33,602 bases of DNA, from positions 200,508-234,109 of the forward strand of contig NW_008246114.1 in assembly GCF_000281045.1 (NCBI RefSeq), given 5' to 3'. Under the pieces are notes generated by a model. The model searched no databases. It was not told the origin of the DNA and worked only from the letters and a program-made list of their open reading frames with translations. Below, one piece after another: positions 1 through 10,439 of this stretch. Source of the stretch: Saprolegnia diclina VS20. Taxonomy: Eukaryota > Oomycota > Saprolegniomycetes > Saprolegniales > Saprolegniaceae. Both the position numbers and the translations under genes were made by a program. How positions within the stretch are numbered: position 1 is the first letter of the stretch; every line of letters starts with the position of its first letter.

Positions 1-659
1 GCGCGGACCCACGCGCGGCGCAGCGTGCCGGTCGCCGGGTCTTCGAGGTAGTTTTCGCTAATGCACTAGACGACAATATGAAGGTACACTATTGTCGATC
101 GTCCGTGCGCCATTGTATACCTCGAGGTAACACGCGTCGCGCTTCATCGCAATCGACTTGGCCAAGAAATTGCTCTCCATGACGCTCCAAATCACCGTCA
201 CTTGGGTGAGCGGCAAATGCAAGTCGGTCTCGTCGTTCACAAGCGTGTACAAGGTGACCCGGTCGAGGACGTTTTGGCTCACGACGCTCGCGTACGCACG
301 CATTTTGCGCGGCGACGTGAGCGCGTAGAAGTCGGCGACCTCCTCGAACGTCGCGCGCACCGGCGTCACGCACGTCATGCCGATGAGCGACGGGTCCTTG
401 ATGTCGACGCCTTCGTGCATCTAAAGAAGGACAATGTGTCCATCAAATAGGAACGAGACGAGGTATGTACGTTGGCGGTGCGGCGCGTCGCGGGGTTCAA
501 AAGCACTTTGGTGATGGGCAGTTTGGCCATCGACAGCGCGTTCTTGACCGTGTCCTGGACGACCTCGTGCGCTTTCGTGATGAGGTTGGCGCGGTGCAGC
601 GGCGCCAACTTGGGCGCGCGAAAGTAGTTGGGCGGCAGCGGCAGTGACGACGACGGCAT
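1..659 (-). CDS. START-like/FYVE family protein, gene A (3' part outside window)
   Basis: First three exons of a lipid-binding-type START/FYVE gene: 471..659, 121..420 and <1..65 on the minus strand. The start is the ATG at 659 because it opens the family motif LPLPxxFFxxPxL shared by the four downstream paralogs (here LPLPPNYFRAPKL). Exon 1 (63 codons) ends at GTACAT, exon 2 (100 codons) at GTATAC just after the family motif KRDxCxLE, and exon 3 starts after TCTAG in phase 0, reading CISENYLEDPATGTLRRAWV up to the window edge. Exon 2 also holds LDRVTLYTL, conserved in all copies. The C-terminal zinc finger expected from the paralogs lies off the window. START domains form a lipid-holding pocket; the assignment is by family resemblance and the ligand is unknown. 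It is the last of five head-to-tail copies. Exon structure is firm; the biochemical role is inferred. Confidence 0.8.
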
Positions 660-1734
660 CGAGATGTGAGTGACGGCCAGACAATGGCAGACTGTCCAGA
701 TGGTAGTGCACTGTCGCCGTTTTTTAATTTTGATTTTGAGTTTTGTGTTTGAGTTGGAGCCCAGCATTGTACTGGATGTTTGTAACAGGTTGGCGAACTC
801 AAAAAGGACATACGGCGATGTGGCATCGTCGAAATTGACAGACAATCATATTCGATGGGTGGCCTGATAGGTAGCCAGCGGCAATTGCCAGCATCTCGCC
901 GAATCGAATCAAGCCAAGCGAAGACGCATCGCAGCACAGAGTTTATGTGCAAAGGTAGCGACCTCTCAGTGTATACGCAGCATCGGTGGCGCCCGAAGGC
1001 CCGACCGCCGACAGAGGCTAGGTGTGATTTCCTCCGGCACTCAAAGCGTTGAACCTCAAACGACGTTCTTGAGGTTCAACAACGCGCGTCGACGGGCTCC
1101 TTGTGGGCTCCACGATCCGAGCTGGCAGCAATGATGCTCTACGTTTACTGTAGTGCGTGGCTGCTGCTGGTCTTGGCGATGAGACGCTCTACAGAAAGCT
1201 GACGAACGAGCTGAACGAGCTACTCGTTGCTGCAGTTGCTGCGATCAGCCATGACGGAAGCGAAGCTGAAGCCATCCAAGGTCCTGCGCTGCGACACGTG
1301 TGCGCGTCGAATCGGCGGTGGCTACCGGACCTGACCCGAGATATCACGATGCCAAGCATCGGAGGCCAAGATACCGAGCTGCAGCCGAGCGGTCGTAGTG
1401 TATGATCGGAGCTATGATCGGCGATACTCATCAGCGATTCAGGATCCCACCTTTGCATCTGCGTCCGTTGTAGGTCTCGATGCGACCACGTCGAGCACCA
1501 AGGACCTCACAATGCCTCTCTTCATCCTTCCTCGTGAGCGCTCTCGCTGATGCCAATCGACTAGCTGTGCTGCGAGAATGTTTGGTCTCCGCCTTTGACG
1601 ATCGAGATGCGTCAAAGTGCACATGTCGGCATCAGGTCCAGACAGAGTTCCACTGATGTGCTGCCCGCGCAACAACCCAGCGACGAGCCTGACTTCGATA
1701 CCAATCAGCCCCCTTCAATGCGCTGTGAAAGATC
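660..1734. other. spacer, no gene supported
   Basis: About 1.1 kb upstream of gene A. Short open frames occur on both strands (for example 1157-1405 plus and 1189-1458 minus), but none shows a family motif, steady codon use or a splice-consistent extension. The side nearest 1735 may hold 3' sequence of the kinase relic. I see no RNA gene or repeat. Confidence 0.5.
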
Positions 1735-2330
1735 GAGATGCTCACTTGGGGCGTGGGGAGCATTTGACTCGTAATCTGCAGTATGCTCGGACGCAGGGAT
1801 GGATCGAGCTCCGTCGCGAGGTCGAGCGCCCACGACGACGGCGTCGCCGCATCAAACGACGGCGTGAGCTCGCCGGCGACGACCTGGGCCATGAAAACTG
1901 TGGGGTCATTGGTTTCTTGGTGCGTGGATGCATGGCGTCCTTGTAGGGAAGTTGATGCGACGAGCACCGGTCCTCGGCGAGCAAGACACCTAGCCCTACT
2001 ATGAACCCTATCCCTACATTCCACACAACGTACCAAACGAGTACTGTAGACATCGGCGGCCGTCGAGTAGTTGTGGCTAATAAAGATCTCGGGCGATAAC
2101 CGTTGATAGGTCCCAATGACATTTGTGAGTGTCAGCGACCATTTCGCGCGCCTCGACAACGTTAGCGAGTTTGGTACCCTAATCCCTTTCTCCATGAGAC
2201 ATGCGCAACCACACGACCTTTTTCGAGTCGAGAAGGACATGCCATGACTTGAGATCGCGGTGGATGGTGGGAATCTCAAAGGTGTAGAGGCAAACGAGGC
2301 CGTAGACTAGATACAAAATGCTGGCTAACT
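1735..2330 (-). pseudogene. broken TKL/receptor-like protein kinase relic
   Basis: Minus-strand translation recovers the second half of a protein kinase domain in pieces. In order: YGLVCLYTFEIP then IHRDLKSWHVLLDS (catalytic loop HRD at 2254-2262); GTKLAN (expected K/DFG region, DFG lost); LTNVIGTYQRLSPEIF (activation loop and APE); NYSTAADVYS (subdomain IX); LPYKDAMHPRT; MAQVVAGELTPSFD; and LDPSLRPSI (subdomain XI). Two intron-like gaps still have GT and AG ends: a 39-nt one after LLDSKK, and one starting GTACGT after the Phe-Gly. At least two frame breaks remain: a 5-nt insertion after DVYS and a shift between KKPMT and VFMAQ. The ATP-binding lobe is not recognisable upstream, though one frame near 2470-2530 has a hydrophobic run (VGSVVAVLVGVV) that could be an old membrane segment. 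An active kinase can be ruled out as the sequence stands. Family assignment is good; TKL subgroup is inference. Confidence 0.75.
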
Positions 2331-2643
2331 GTTACCTTTCTTGCGCTCCAGCCAAAGCAGTCAAAGCGACTCGAACGTCATCGACAGATACATGCTCTCG
2401 CGCGGGGATACCGCGATACCTTTGGCTGCCACCCTCTTTGGCGCTGTATTCAGAGACGTCAAGAGTAATGTACCACACCTACCAGTACGGCGACCACGCT
2501 GCCCACCCACACATTGCTCGGTTCTGGTGGCTCTGCATCGCCAGACGCTCGCAACCCGAGGTGTACGATGCGAGAAGAGTACTGTAGTAGCTATTGTAGT
2601 ACCTACGGACATTTAAAACACCAAACCCTAAACGCCGGAACAA

Positions 2644-4188
2644 CTACAACGACGTGTGGTTGCTGCCCGACGGCGACGTTTCATCGTAGACTTCAATCGC
2701 GCCATCGAGGCCGACTTGGACACACGGCAGCCCAAACGTCTGTTCGACGGTCTCGGCGTGGGCGACGAACGACGCGTCAAGGCCAAGCCGACTGGCTTCG
2801 CCGTCCACCAACGACATGGTCACCATCGTCGATGCCGCGTGCTGACGGCGCATAAACTCGGTTCCTAGTCTCTTGGTTAGTATCAACATCGAGTATCAAG
2901 CGACAACGTACGTGGCAGCATGCCAGTGTAGCACGCCGTGCAAACCATGGCCGTGACGGTCGACTGGTGCAAGTCGATGCGGACGGCGAGGTGGCAGCTC
3001 TTACAAATGGTCTAGCATCCAATAGCGTTAGTGTCTCTTGTCCAACGAGAGAGCTAAGGATACCTCTTCACACACTTGGCACATGGTCTTGGGACCAGAA
3101 AAGACGCCAAACGCACTCCGACAGCTGCCGCACTCGGCCGCTTTGCGCTGCGCAATGCGAATCGGATGCATCGGGTGATGGAGAAAGTAGAAGGCGAGGC
3201 GCTGGCGCTGCAGATGCGGCTCGAGGCGGAGCATCTACAATGGTGTCGTCGGTCGACGCACATTCCGTCACAACGCACCGGCGGCAGCATTCGCTGGAGG
3301 CACGACTGCTGGACGAACCGGGGCACGGTGCCGTAGGCTTCCCCAATGTACACGACAAAGTAGTTGAGTACCCCGGGGCGGTCCGTCTCCATAAAGACAT
3401 GTCCCGACTAGCCGATTCCTCAACCATTAGGAAGCGAAGAATCAACTTGATACAAAAAAGAAACGTACCCGAACGAGCCGGCCACGGACCATCTTGTGGC
3501 TCTGCTCGAGCGACGGGCAGCAGTCGAGCTCGAGCGAGTGCAGCGCGCGCACCCAGCACCGGCGCACGGCCTTGGTGTCCGGGCACTGCATCTCATACTC
3601 ACGAATGGCCTATTCTCGATACATTGATACAACCGTTCATCGTATCAAGGAGGAAGACCTCGAGGACACACGAGTCGCGGCGCTTGAGAAAAGGCGACGG
3701 GCAGTCCATGGCGATCCACGAAATGCCGGCGTACTTGAGCGGCCGCTTGGTCGACCGGCGCAGCGTGTAGAGCGAGCACCGGTCGGCGGTCGAGTGCGCA
3801 AACACCTTGCCAAAGGTCGCAACGCTCTCGGTGCTGCTGAGGTTATAAAAGTCGGCGACTTCGTCCCAGGACGCGTGGACCTGCGTGACGCCAACGACGC
3901 CGTCGAGCGTCGCGTCGAGCACGTCACTGCCGTGGTAGATCTACATGTGGATAGAATATACGCTTGGGTCTCGCATCTCGGTGACGAGTCGGACGTGGGT
4001 CGTACCTGGAGACGGCGCTTGGTCTGGGCATGGACGAGCACCTTGGTCGGTGGGCCCTTGGCTGCCATCGAGACTGCATTGCGCGCGGTGAGGAAGCAAA
4101 TGTGGTGCGCTTGGTGCACAAACGCTTGGCGCTCGGACGCTGAGAGCGGCGGGCAGCGAAAGAAGTCGGGCGGCAGCGGCAAGGACAT
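2644..4188 (-). CDS. START-like/FYVE-type zinc finger protein, gene B
   Basis: Complete seven-exon gene, 408 aa: 4006..4188, 3659..3940, 3469..3609, 3279..3407, 3064..3234, 2912..3011, 2644..2864. All phases agree. Residues 1-61 carry LPLPPDFFRCPPL; about 62-245 are the START-like part, with YTLRRS, RRDSCVLE at the exon 2 end, LDCCPSLEQSH and SGHVFMETD. The zinc finger has eight cysteines at about 280, 283, 297, 300, 305, 308, 326 and 329, which is FYVE spacing. The basic R(R/K)HHCR block that binds PI3P in true FYVE domains is replaced by GPKTMCQVC, so binding of that lipid is doubtful. START-FYVE proteins are expected at membranes, but the role here is unknown. Donors are GTACGA, GTCTTC, GTACGT, GTGCGT, GTATCC and GTACGT. 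The last acceptor (ACTAG before GAACCGAG) was chosen because it alone keeps the 100-nt exon 6 and the final frame. Confidence 0.85.
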
Positions 4189-5217
4189 CCCTCCCATCGC
4201 TCCGCAAGTGAACTGCGCCTTGCACGAGCTCTTCAACCCACCGGCATCGTCTGGTTCGGCAATTGCCGTAGCCAAGTACAGTTGGTCGAAAACAGCCCTG
4301 TAGACCACGTGGAATGTAGCCCACAAGCGGATCTACCTGCGTATACGAAATGCACAATGCTGTTTAAAGTCTTATCGCTGGGTCGGCGGCGACGGCAGGC
4401 GTAAGGGCGCCCTGGAAGCCTCGAACGAGAGTGCTGGACCATAAAAAGGCGGCCACAGGTACTACCTACGGCAATTTCGAGATCGTCACCAGCTGCTCCA
4501 ACGGCAACCTCGGGATATCATTGGCGGTCGCTGTGACTCACGGCCATGGACAATCATCCAGGTGGCCACTTCGTGTCCAAGGAGCTTGAGTAAATTTTGG
4601 TCTTCGAGCCGCCAGCGTCGTCACGCTACTCGTGCCTCATCCGGTCGCCTGGCAAGCGCGCGTGGAATAGCTACAGACAACGTGCAAGGAGCCACGTTCG
4701 CGGACCGTGTTACGACCATCCTGTCTTTGCTTCACGAAGTCGCGACACAGAGGGGCTGGCGCCACAGACAAGACCTTGGCATCTGCTGCGTGCGTTGACG
4801 AGACGAGTGGGGTTGCGTCACACGACCACTTTGTCGCTGACGTGCAGGATGATGTTGGGCTTCTGCACGAACCATGCATTGTCGGCTGCTAACTTTGTCC
4901 CTTCGGAGCGCCAGCATCCTCATCAGCAACCTTTGCAAGCATCGCACGCACCCTTGATTGTATCACGAGGTGCAAAGGCCAACGCCATATATTCTCCGAG
5001 GCAGTACTGAGCAGCGCGCCTTTCTACGGACTTGTATATTGGAATCCATCCGGCTCTAGCCGCAGTATTGTGCAATATACCATTCGACTAAGGTACTAAA
5101 CGTATATTTGGCTCTACACATTTGTTGATGGACGTTATCGTCTATAGTCGATATCCAACTGCATCTCGCATCGGTACACCATAGTAGTTTCCATACAAAA
5201 TATGCCACATGAGCACA
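4189..5217. other. spacer between genes B and C, no gene supported
   Basis: About 1 kb. Open frames on both strands (4562-4798 plus, 4637-4879 minus, 4732-4947 minus) overlap one another and carry no recognised motif. One minus-strand frame near 4830-4890 (KPNIILHVSDKVVV) is protein-like but stops at once and could not be extended by splicing. It may be an old gene fragment. The stretch at 5030-5200 is AT-richer and is the 3' flank of gene C. Confidence 0.45.
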
Positions 5218-6889
5218 CTAGTAATAGCCATACTGCCCGCGTGTGCTATCGCCGGCGCCGGTGGCGGACGGTGCGACAACCGACGGTGCGTACGAGCTAA
5301 AGGACGACCGCGAGTCGAGGACGGAGAGGGCCGTTGTTGTGCGCGTAAACCCCCACTCGTCGTCGTCGTCTATCATGGTGGGTTGTGTCATCGAACTTCG
5401 GCGCCTCTCGTTTTGAGGGTATAGTTGAATCGCACGCGGCTTGTCATCGTCGTCATCGAGTGCGATGGGACCACCCACGGTGTAGACGCTGCTGGCCTCG
5501 TCCGAGAGTGTGTCTACAAATGACTGCATAAGCCAAGGCGGTCATCAACGAAAACGTAGATCAACCGCTGTGGACTGTCGTTGTTGTGCGGCGGCGCGAT
5601 GTCGGGCAGTAGCAGGTGGTGCAGACTCGAATTTTCTTTGGAAACGCCATGGTCTCGGCCTGGAGAACATGGGCACAGCGCTTGCACGCCATCTGGTAGT
5701 ATGCACATTGTCCATATTGAATCGACAATTCTACGATCCAAAATACCTTGTGGCAGAAAAAACACTGGAGTTTTTGCGAGAGCAGATGGAAACTTTTGAA
5801 ACAGAGTTCGCAAAATGGGGCTTTGGCGCGAAACGGCGCCGGCGCCACAAATGCGCGTTGCTGCATCGCGAGACGCGTTGTGATTCGGTCTTGGCAAAAA
5901 TGGTCTTCGACGCGCAGCATCTATCGATCTTTTTCAGTGCACAATATTGTCTGTAAACGTCTACCTGGCCGACAAAATGCTCCATGGCCTTGAGCTTGAT
6001 CGAGCGCGGGATCGAACCACTCGCATCGCCGCCATACGTTGAATAAAAGTCAAAGAGCCCGTCGTGGTCCAGCGACTCGAGCAAGATATGGCCCGACTAT
6101 ACATTTATTAGACAACTTGGCCAGAGCATGTGAGCGGTCGTACCCGGTAGAGCTGGCCGCGAGCAAGGCCGTGCGACGCTTCAAGCGACGGACAACACGC
6201 CAGTTCAATCGAGTTGATGACGCGGAGAAAGCCACGGCGAACGCGGTCGCCGTCAACCACAGTCACGTCCCGAATGCACTACGTATCAATGTATCAATCC
6301 AAACACCCAAAATATGAAAAATAGAAAATAAAGGAAAAACTAACAGACAATTGTGTACCTCGATGTAGCACGTGTCGCGCTTGGCGATGGCCCCCGGCAA
6401 TAGCTTGAGGATTGGCGTCTCGATCGCGGCCCAGACAACACTCGTGACCCGAAACGGCGACGTCGACCGCTCCAGCGTATACAACGTCACGCGGTCCAGG
6501 AGTGTTTGACTCGCGACCTTGCTGTACGTCCGTACTTGCTTGGCCGTTTGGAGGTGGTAAAAGTTATGGAGCTCGTCGTAATTCGTAGCGATTTGCGTCA
6601 CGCCCGTGATCCCGTCGAGCTCGGGCTGGCGCAAGTCGGGGCCGTGGTGCAGCTACATGCGGCAATGCTGTTAAGGTCCGTCAATAGCAACAAGTACAAG
6701 TACCTGGACGTGGCGCTTCGTGCGTGGGTGGGCGACCACCTTCTTGGGCGGCAGCTTGGCCATTGCAAGCGCGTTTGCAATCGTGTCGGCGCACGCCTCG
6801 TCCGCGATCGACCGGAGGTGCTGCACGTCGGCGTTCCGCAGCGGTGGGCACCGGAAGAAGCCCGGCGGCAGCGGCAGACCCTTGCTCAT
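5218..6889 (-). CDS. START-like/FYVE-type zinc finger protein, gene C
   Basis: Seven exons, about 447 aa: 6704..6889, 6359..6652, 6144..6278, 5965..6096, 5747..5920, 5576..5692, 5218..5523. The start at 6889 opens MSKGLPLPPGFFRCPPL. The START-like part includes LDRVTLYTLERS, KRDTCYIE, LACCPSLEASH and SGHILLES. The zinc finger has cysteines at about 286, 289, 302, 305, 310, 313, 331 and 334; the FYVE basic block is replaced by SQKLQCFFC. The last exon adds an acidic, Ser-rich tail (LDDDDDK and IDDDDEW) longer than in the other copies. The junction of exons 6 and 7 is the weak point. The only AG is CAG before TCATTTG, and a phase-0 donor needs GTCCAC after 5576; otherwise the frame stops a few codons later at TGA. 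In that case the protein would end just after the zinc finger and 5218-5523 would be untranslated. The acidic open frame argues for the spliced form. Confidence 0.8.
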
Positions 6890-7708
6890 TGCGGATTGTG
6901 AACTGACGCCGTCTTCGTTGCAGCAATGTCACATGTCGCAGACGACGTAGGACCGTGGCATCGACGCGTTTGGGTGTGATCGTGCAGTCTTGTGTGGGGT
7001 TGTAGCCGGCACCGCTTGCTCGATTCACTTGACTGAGCAGAGACTGGCGACATTGACAGCTTGCTGTAGCTTTGTTGGAGAGGCGTTCGGTACTACTTGC
7101 TCTGTCCTTGCGACTGCAGACATGGGGCCGTACGACGCGCTCGAGCTGGTGCCAGCCGTGACGTGACTGGTGCCAAGTAGGGACGCGAGAGCAAGCCCTG
7201 TTGGTAGTACAATTAAGATACATGATAATCGTGTCGTTGTACCGTTCGCGTCGGGACGTCTGCGGTATTCGGGCGTCGGTGCTAGCGCGCGTGATTCGTT
7301 GTCCTTTGGCGGCCAGAACGGTAAACATCTGAGTCCTATCCGGATACTTGACGTCCCCATGACAGCGACGTCCCCACGACAGAGTGCAATCTCGCTGCAC
7401 CACAGCTCTGCGTCACCGCCGTTCCGTCGCTTGAGGCTTGAGAAAGAACATCTACCACCGCACCAATTCAGCGTATTCATATACTGGTATAAGTTTAGTT
7501 AGGTGAGTCTAGAAGATACGAGATTATTCTTTCGGTACACGACCATATTCTCGACAATTTCTACTGTGTAGCTCGCATTTTTGGCTCATCGCCGTGTAAA
7601 ACACACGGGAGATACATACGTTGTAAAGATGCGTAGGGTTGGTCAAATATTGACATTCTCCACCAACAAAAACAATTTAGCGGATAAAATAAATCACTAA
7701 GTTTGCGA
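6890..7708. other. spacer between genes C and D, no gene supported
   Basis: About 0.8 kb. Minus-strand frames at 7025-7480 and 6681-7403 are open by chance of base composition and show no family motif. The region from 7490 to 7700 is AT-rich 3' flank of gene D. I see no RNA gene or repeat. Confidence 0.45.
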
Positions 7709-9327
7709 TTAACGACCACCAAAGCCCATATAATGACGTCGGGTAAGCTGGATCAAATGGTCCGAAGTTGTGTCGAGGGCATTGGTCACGTCGCGCTCGA
7801 CTTGGGACGACGTGATGGACTCGGAAGTCGCGCTGGACTCGAGCGGCGGCCGTGCGACGGTGGTCCACTTGTCCTCCGAGTCGGCGATCGACGATGCTGA
7901 AAATCGGGCGCTTTGGATCGAGCTCCACGTTGAGAGCACATCTGAGCCCCCTCGGGAGCTGTTTGTGCAGGACGGTGCGAGTTGCTTCCCGCGGCGGCTC
8001 CCTAGGAACACGCAGTGTCAAATTTTGTCTTGGAAAAACAGTATAATACCAAACTTGCGTCGTCCGCTGTTGCCACAAAAGCACTGGGTACAGAGGTCCA
8101 TGTTGTGGCGGTTGAGAATCGGCAGCCGATATGTTGTGATGCATGCGCTGCAGACAACCTATAGCACGACATTAGTACCCTTCGAACCAGCGCACATTGT
8201 CGACGCACCTGGCGGCAGAGGTAGCAGTGCGTCTTGGAGGCAAAGAGCTTGAACTTGGTGTCACAGGCTTCGCAGTATGTGATGGGCCGCGCGTCCTTGA
8301 ACCGCGGCAATGGCTGGGCTGCAGCGATCCGCGATGGCAGCCGCTGGATCGCGAGGTGATGGTCCAGGTTGAGCATCTGGACACTGTTTCATACAGTGTT
8401 TAAAAACAGAAGTGGAGGTACCTGGCCGACGATGCGCTGGAATATCTTGAGGTTCACAAACCGAGGCACGTTGCCCGGGTCGGCAACGATGTACGTGTAA
8501 AAGTAGTCGTACACGCCGATTTCGTCTGTCTCTAAAAAGACGTGCCCCGACTACACGCCACGATTTCAATACAGAATATGCATCCACTGTACAAAACAGG
8601 AAAGGGACGCACCCGCACCAAAGCACCTCGCACGACGTTGTGGGAGGCCCGGAGCGACGGACAGCAGTCGAGCGCGACCGAGTGCAGTGCGCGCACAATG
8701 CCTTTTCGCGGCGCACCACTGATGGGGTCGTCCACTTCGATCGAGCTCAGCACCTACATACAGTGTCTCGACACGGATTTCAACATGAACCAGCGTTTAC
8801 CTCGAGAAAGCACGTGTCCCGCTTGAGCGTCAGCGACTTGGAGATGAACGGACATGCGATCGCACTCCATTGAACACCCGCGTAGTAGAACGGACTCGCA
8901 ATGTCGCGTGTTTGGTCGGCCAGTGTATACAGCGTCTTCCGGTCCAAAACGATTTGGCCCACGACGCTGGCGTAGGTTTGAACCTTCTCTTCTGTCGACA
9001 AGTGGAAAAATGATAAAATTTCGTCTTGCGTGGCCTGGATCTGGGACGAGCCCGTGACGCCGTACAGTGACGCGTCGACAATGTCGTTGCCATGGTGGAG
9101 CTAGTCGCCACGGTAAGAAATACGACGAAACTCGCACTCGGATGTACCAGCGCACGACGCATGGTCGCTGGGTGCTCGACGATCTTGGCTGGTGGTGTCT
9201 TGGCCATTGTGAGAGCATTTCGCGCCGTGTCGGTGCAAATACGGTGGGCTTGGCCCACGAGGTAGTCGCGCTCGATCGTCGAGAGCGGTGGGCACGCAAA
9301 GTAACCCGGTGGGAGTGGGAAGGCCAT
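7709..9327 (-). CDS. START-like/FYVE-type zinc finger protein, gene D
   Basis: Seven exons, 436 aa: 9148..9327, 8801..9100, 8613..8753, 8422..8550, 8209..8376, 8059..8158, 7709..8001. It starts MAFPLPPGYFACPPL. The START-like part carries LDRKTLYTLADQ, KRDTCFLE, LDCCPSLRASH and SGHVFLETDE. The zinc finger has cysteines at about 285, 288, 301, 304, 309, 312, 329 and 332, with SKTHCYLC where a FYVE domain has its basic histidine block. The tail (DSEDKW, a Ser/Thr-rich stretch, then RRHYMGFGGR) has no known domain. Intron 6 (8002-8058) has no usable phase-1 GT donor. A GC donor reading GCAAGT at 8058 gives an exon 6 of exactly 100 nt, as in gene B, and restores the tail frame, so I call it a GC-AG intron. 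Confidence 0.85.
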
Positions 9328-9482
9328 GGTGGAATCCAAAATGATCGTCGACGTCGCCACGCATCCAGCACAAACATGTCGTGCTGGCCACATTGCACAT
9401 TGCGCACCTGAGACGCGCGCGCTTGAACGACGATGCAACTGTGCGCTTCTACGCGCGCACCGCAAGTTGATCCCGCCACTAG

Positions 9483-10290
9483 CTACCGCCATGGCAAACC
9501 GAGATTAAACGCGGGCTGCCACTGTTGTCGGTAGTACTTGAGATTCTGGAGGAGCCACTCTTTGTCAACGCCAAGTCCGACGAGTCGCATTCGCAACCGC
9601 CTTGAGCCACTTTCCAGTGGTGGAATATCATTGGAGGAGAAGTGCGCTCGGGGAACGCCATCGCATGACCGACGCCTATAAACACTGCAGGTGCCAGAAC
9701 TAGCGACGTCACAGTACCTGATGCAGATAAATGTCGTCCAACCTCGTAGCACTGGCCACCACGGTGTCAAAGGCGCTGCAGTATCTCAGTAAATCGTCCC
9801 TGAGTCCAGCCAGATCCATCAAGCGATTTGTCGTCGTCGCCACCCAAACGCACGGGCGTGCGATAATGTAGGATAACTCACAGTGCACCCGAGCCTTGAT
9901 TGGCAGCACACAGCTTCCTCGTGCTAAAGGTACCCGTACGAGGTGGATACGGCCAATATCACCACCACCACACGCTCGACGACAGAGCCCCAGCGCCCCT
10001 GCCGCACCCAAATGACGATATTTGGATCATACATAAAGCTTTCAAAGAAAGCTAGCCCTTCGTTTCCGACCACAGATACCTCCCGCATGGTCGCTGTCGA
10101 GCCGTGCAACACGAACGTTGCAGTGGACGTTTATGTCTTCCTTCATATGTCTCACCTACACGTAGTAGAACTAGTAGGTATGAGGCAAGTCGCAAAAGAC
10201 ATAGCCCCATTATTGTATGCGCAGTGTGGAGCCGACGTGTACCGCATCCGTTCGATGCTTGCGTGTTCACTTCGCACATATCATCTCAAG
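9483..10290 (-). pseudogene. fragments of an unidentified, probably membrane protein gene
   Basis: Several minus-strand stretches look coding but cannot be joined with consistent phase. Near 9940-10110 a frame reads VVGNEGLAFFESFMYDPN then a hydrophobic run (VVVVILAVS). Near 9720-9900 another reads LMDLAGLRDDLLRYCSAFD and ends at IYLHQ before GTACTG. Near 9483-9640 a third reads VGLGVDKEWLLQNLKYY and ends NLGLPWR with a stop. The apparent intron borders (GTACC near 9930, GTACTG near 9718) do not keep frame across the pieces, which suggests decay, though a missed exon could also explain it. I do not recognise the family. It sits on the same strand as the neighbouring array, in the spacer between D and E. 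Confidence 0.35.
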
Positions 10291-10439
10291 CCACTAGACG
10301 CGTTGTCGTTCTTGATGAAAGGTAATGTCGAATGCGTTTATAGAATTGGTTGAACAAGAGATCCCACCACTAAGTATATGCTTTCTATTCCCTACGAGTG
10401 AGTGAACACAATTTTTCCATCTAGAGTTCTATTATATTG

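Noticed and set aside
2967-4303. Two plus-strand frames of 267 and 269 aa
   Set aside because: They run across exons and introns of gene B on the opposite strand and show no domain.
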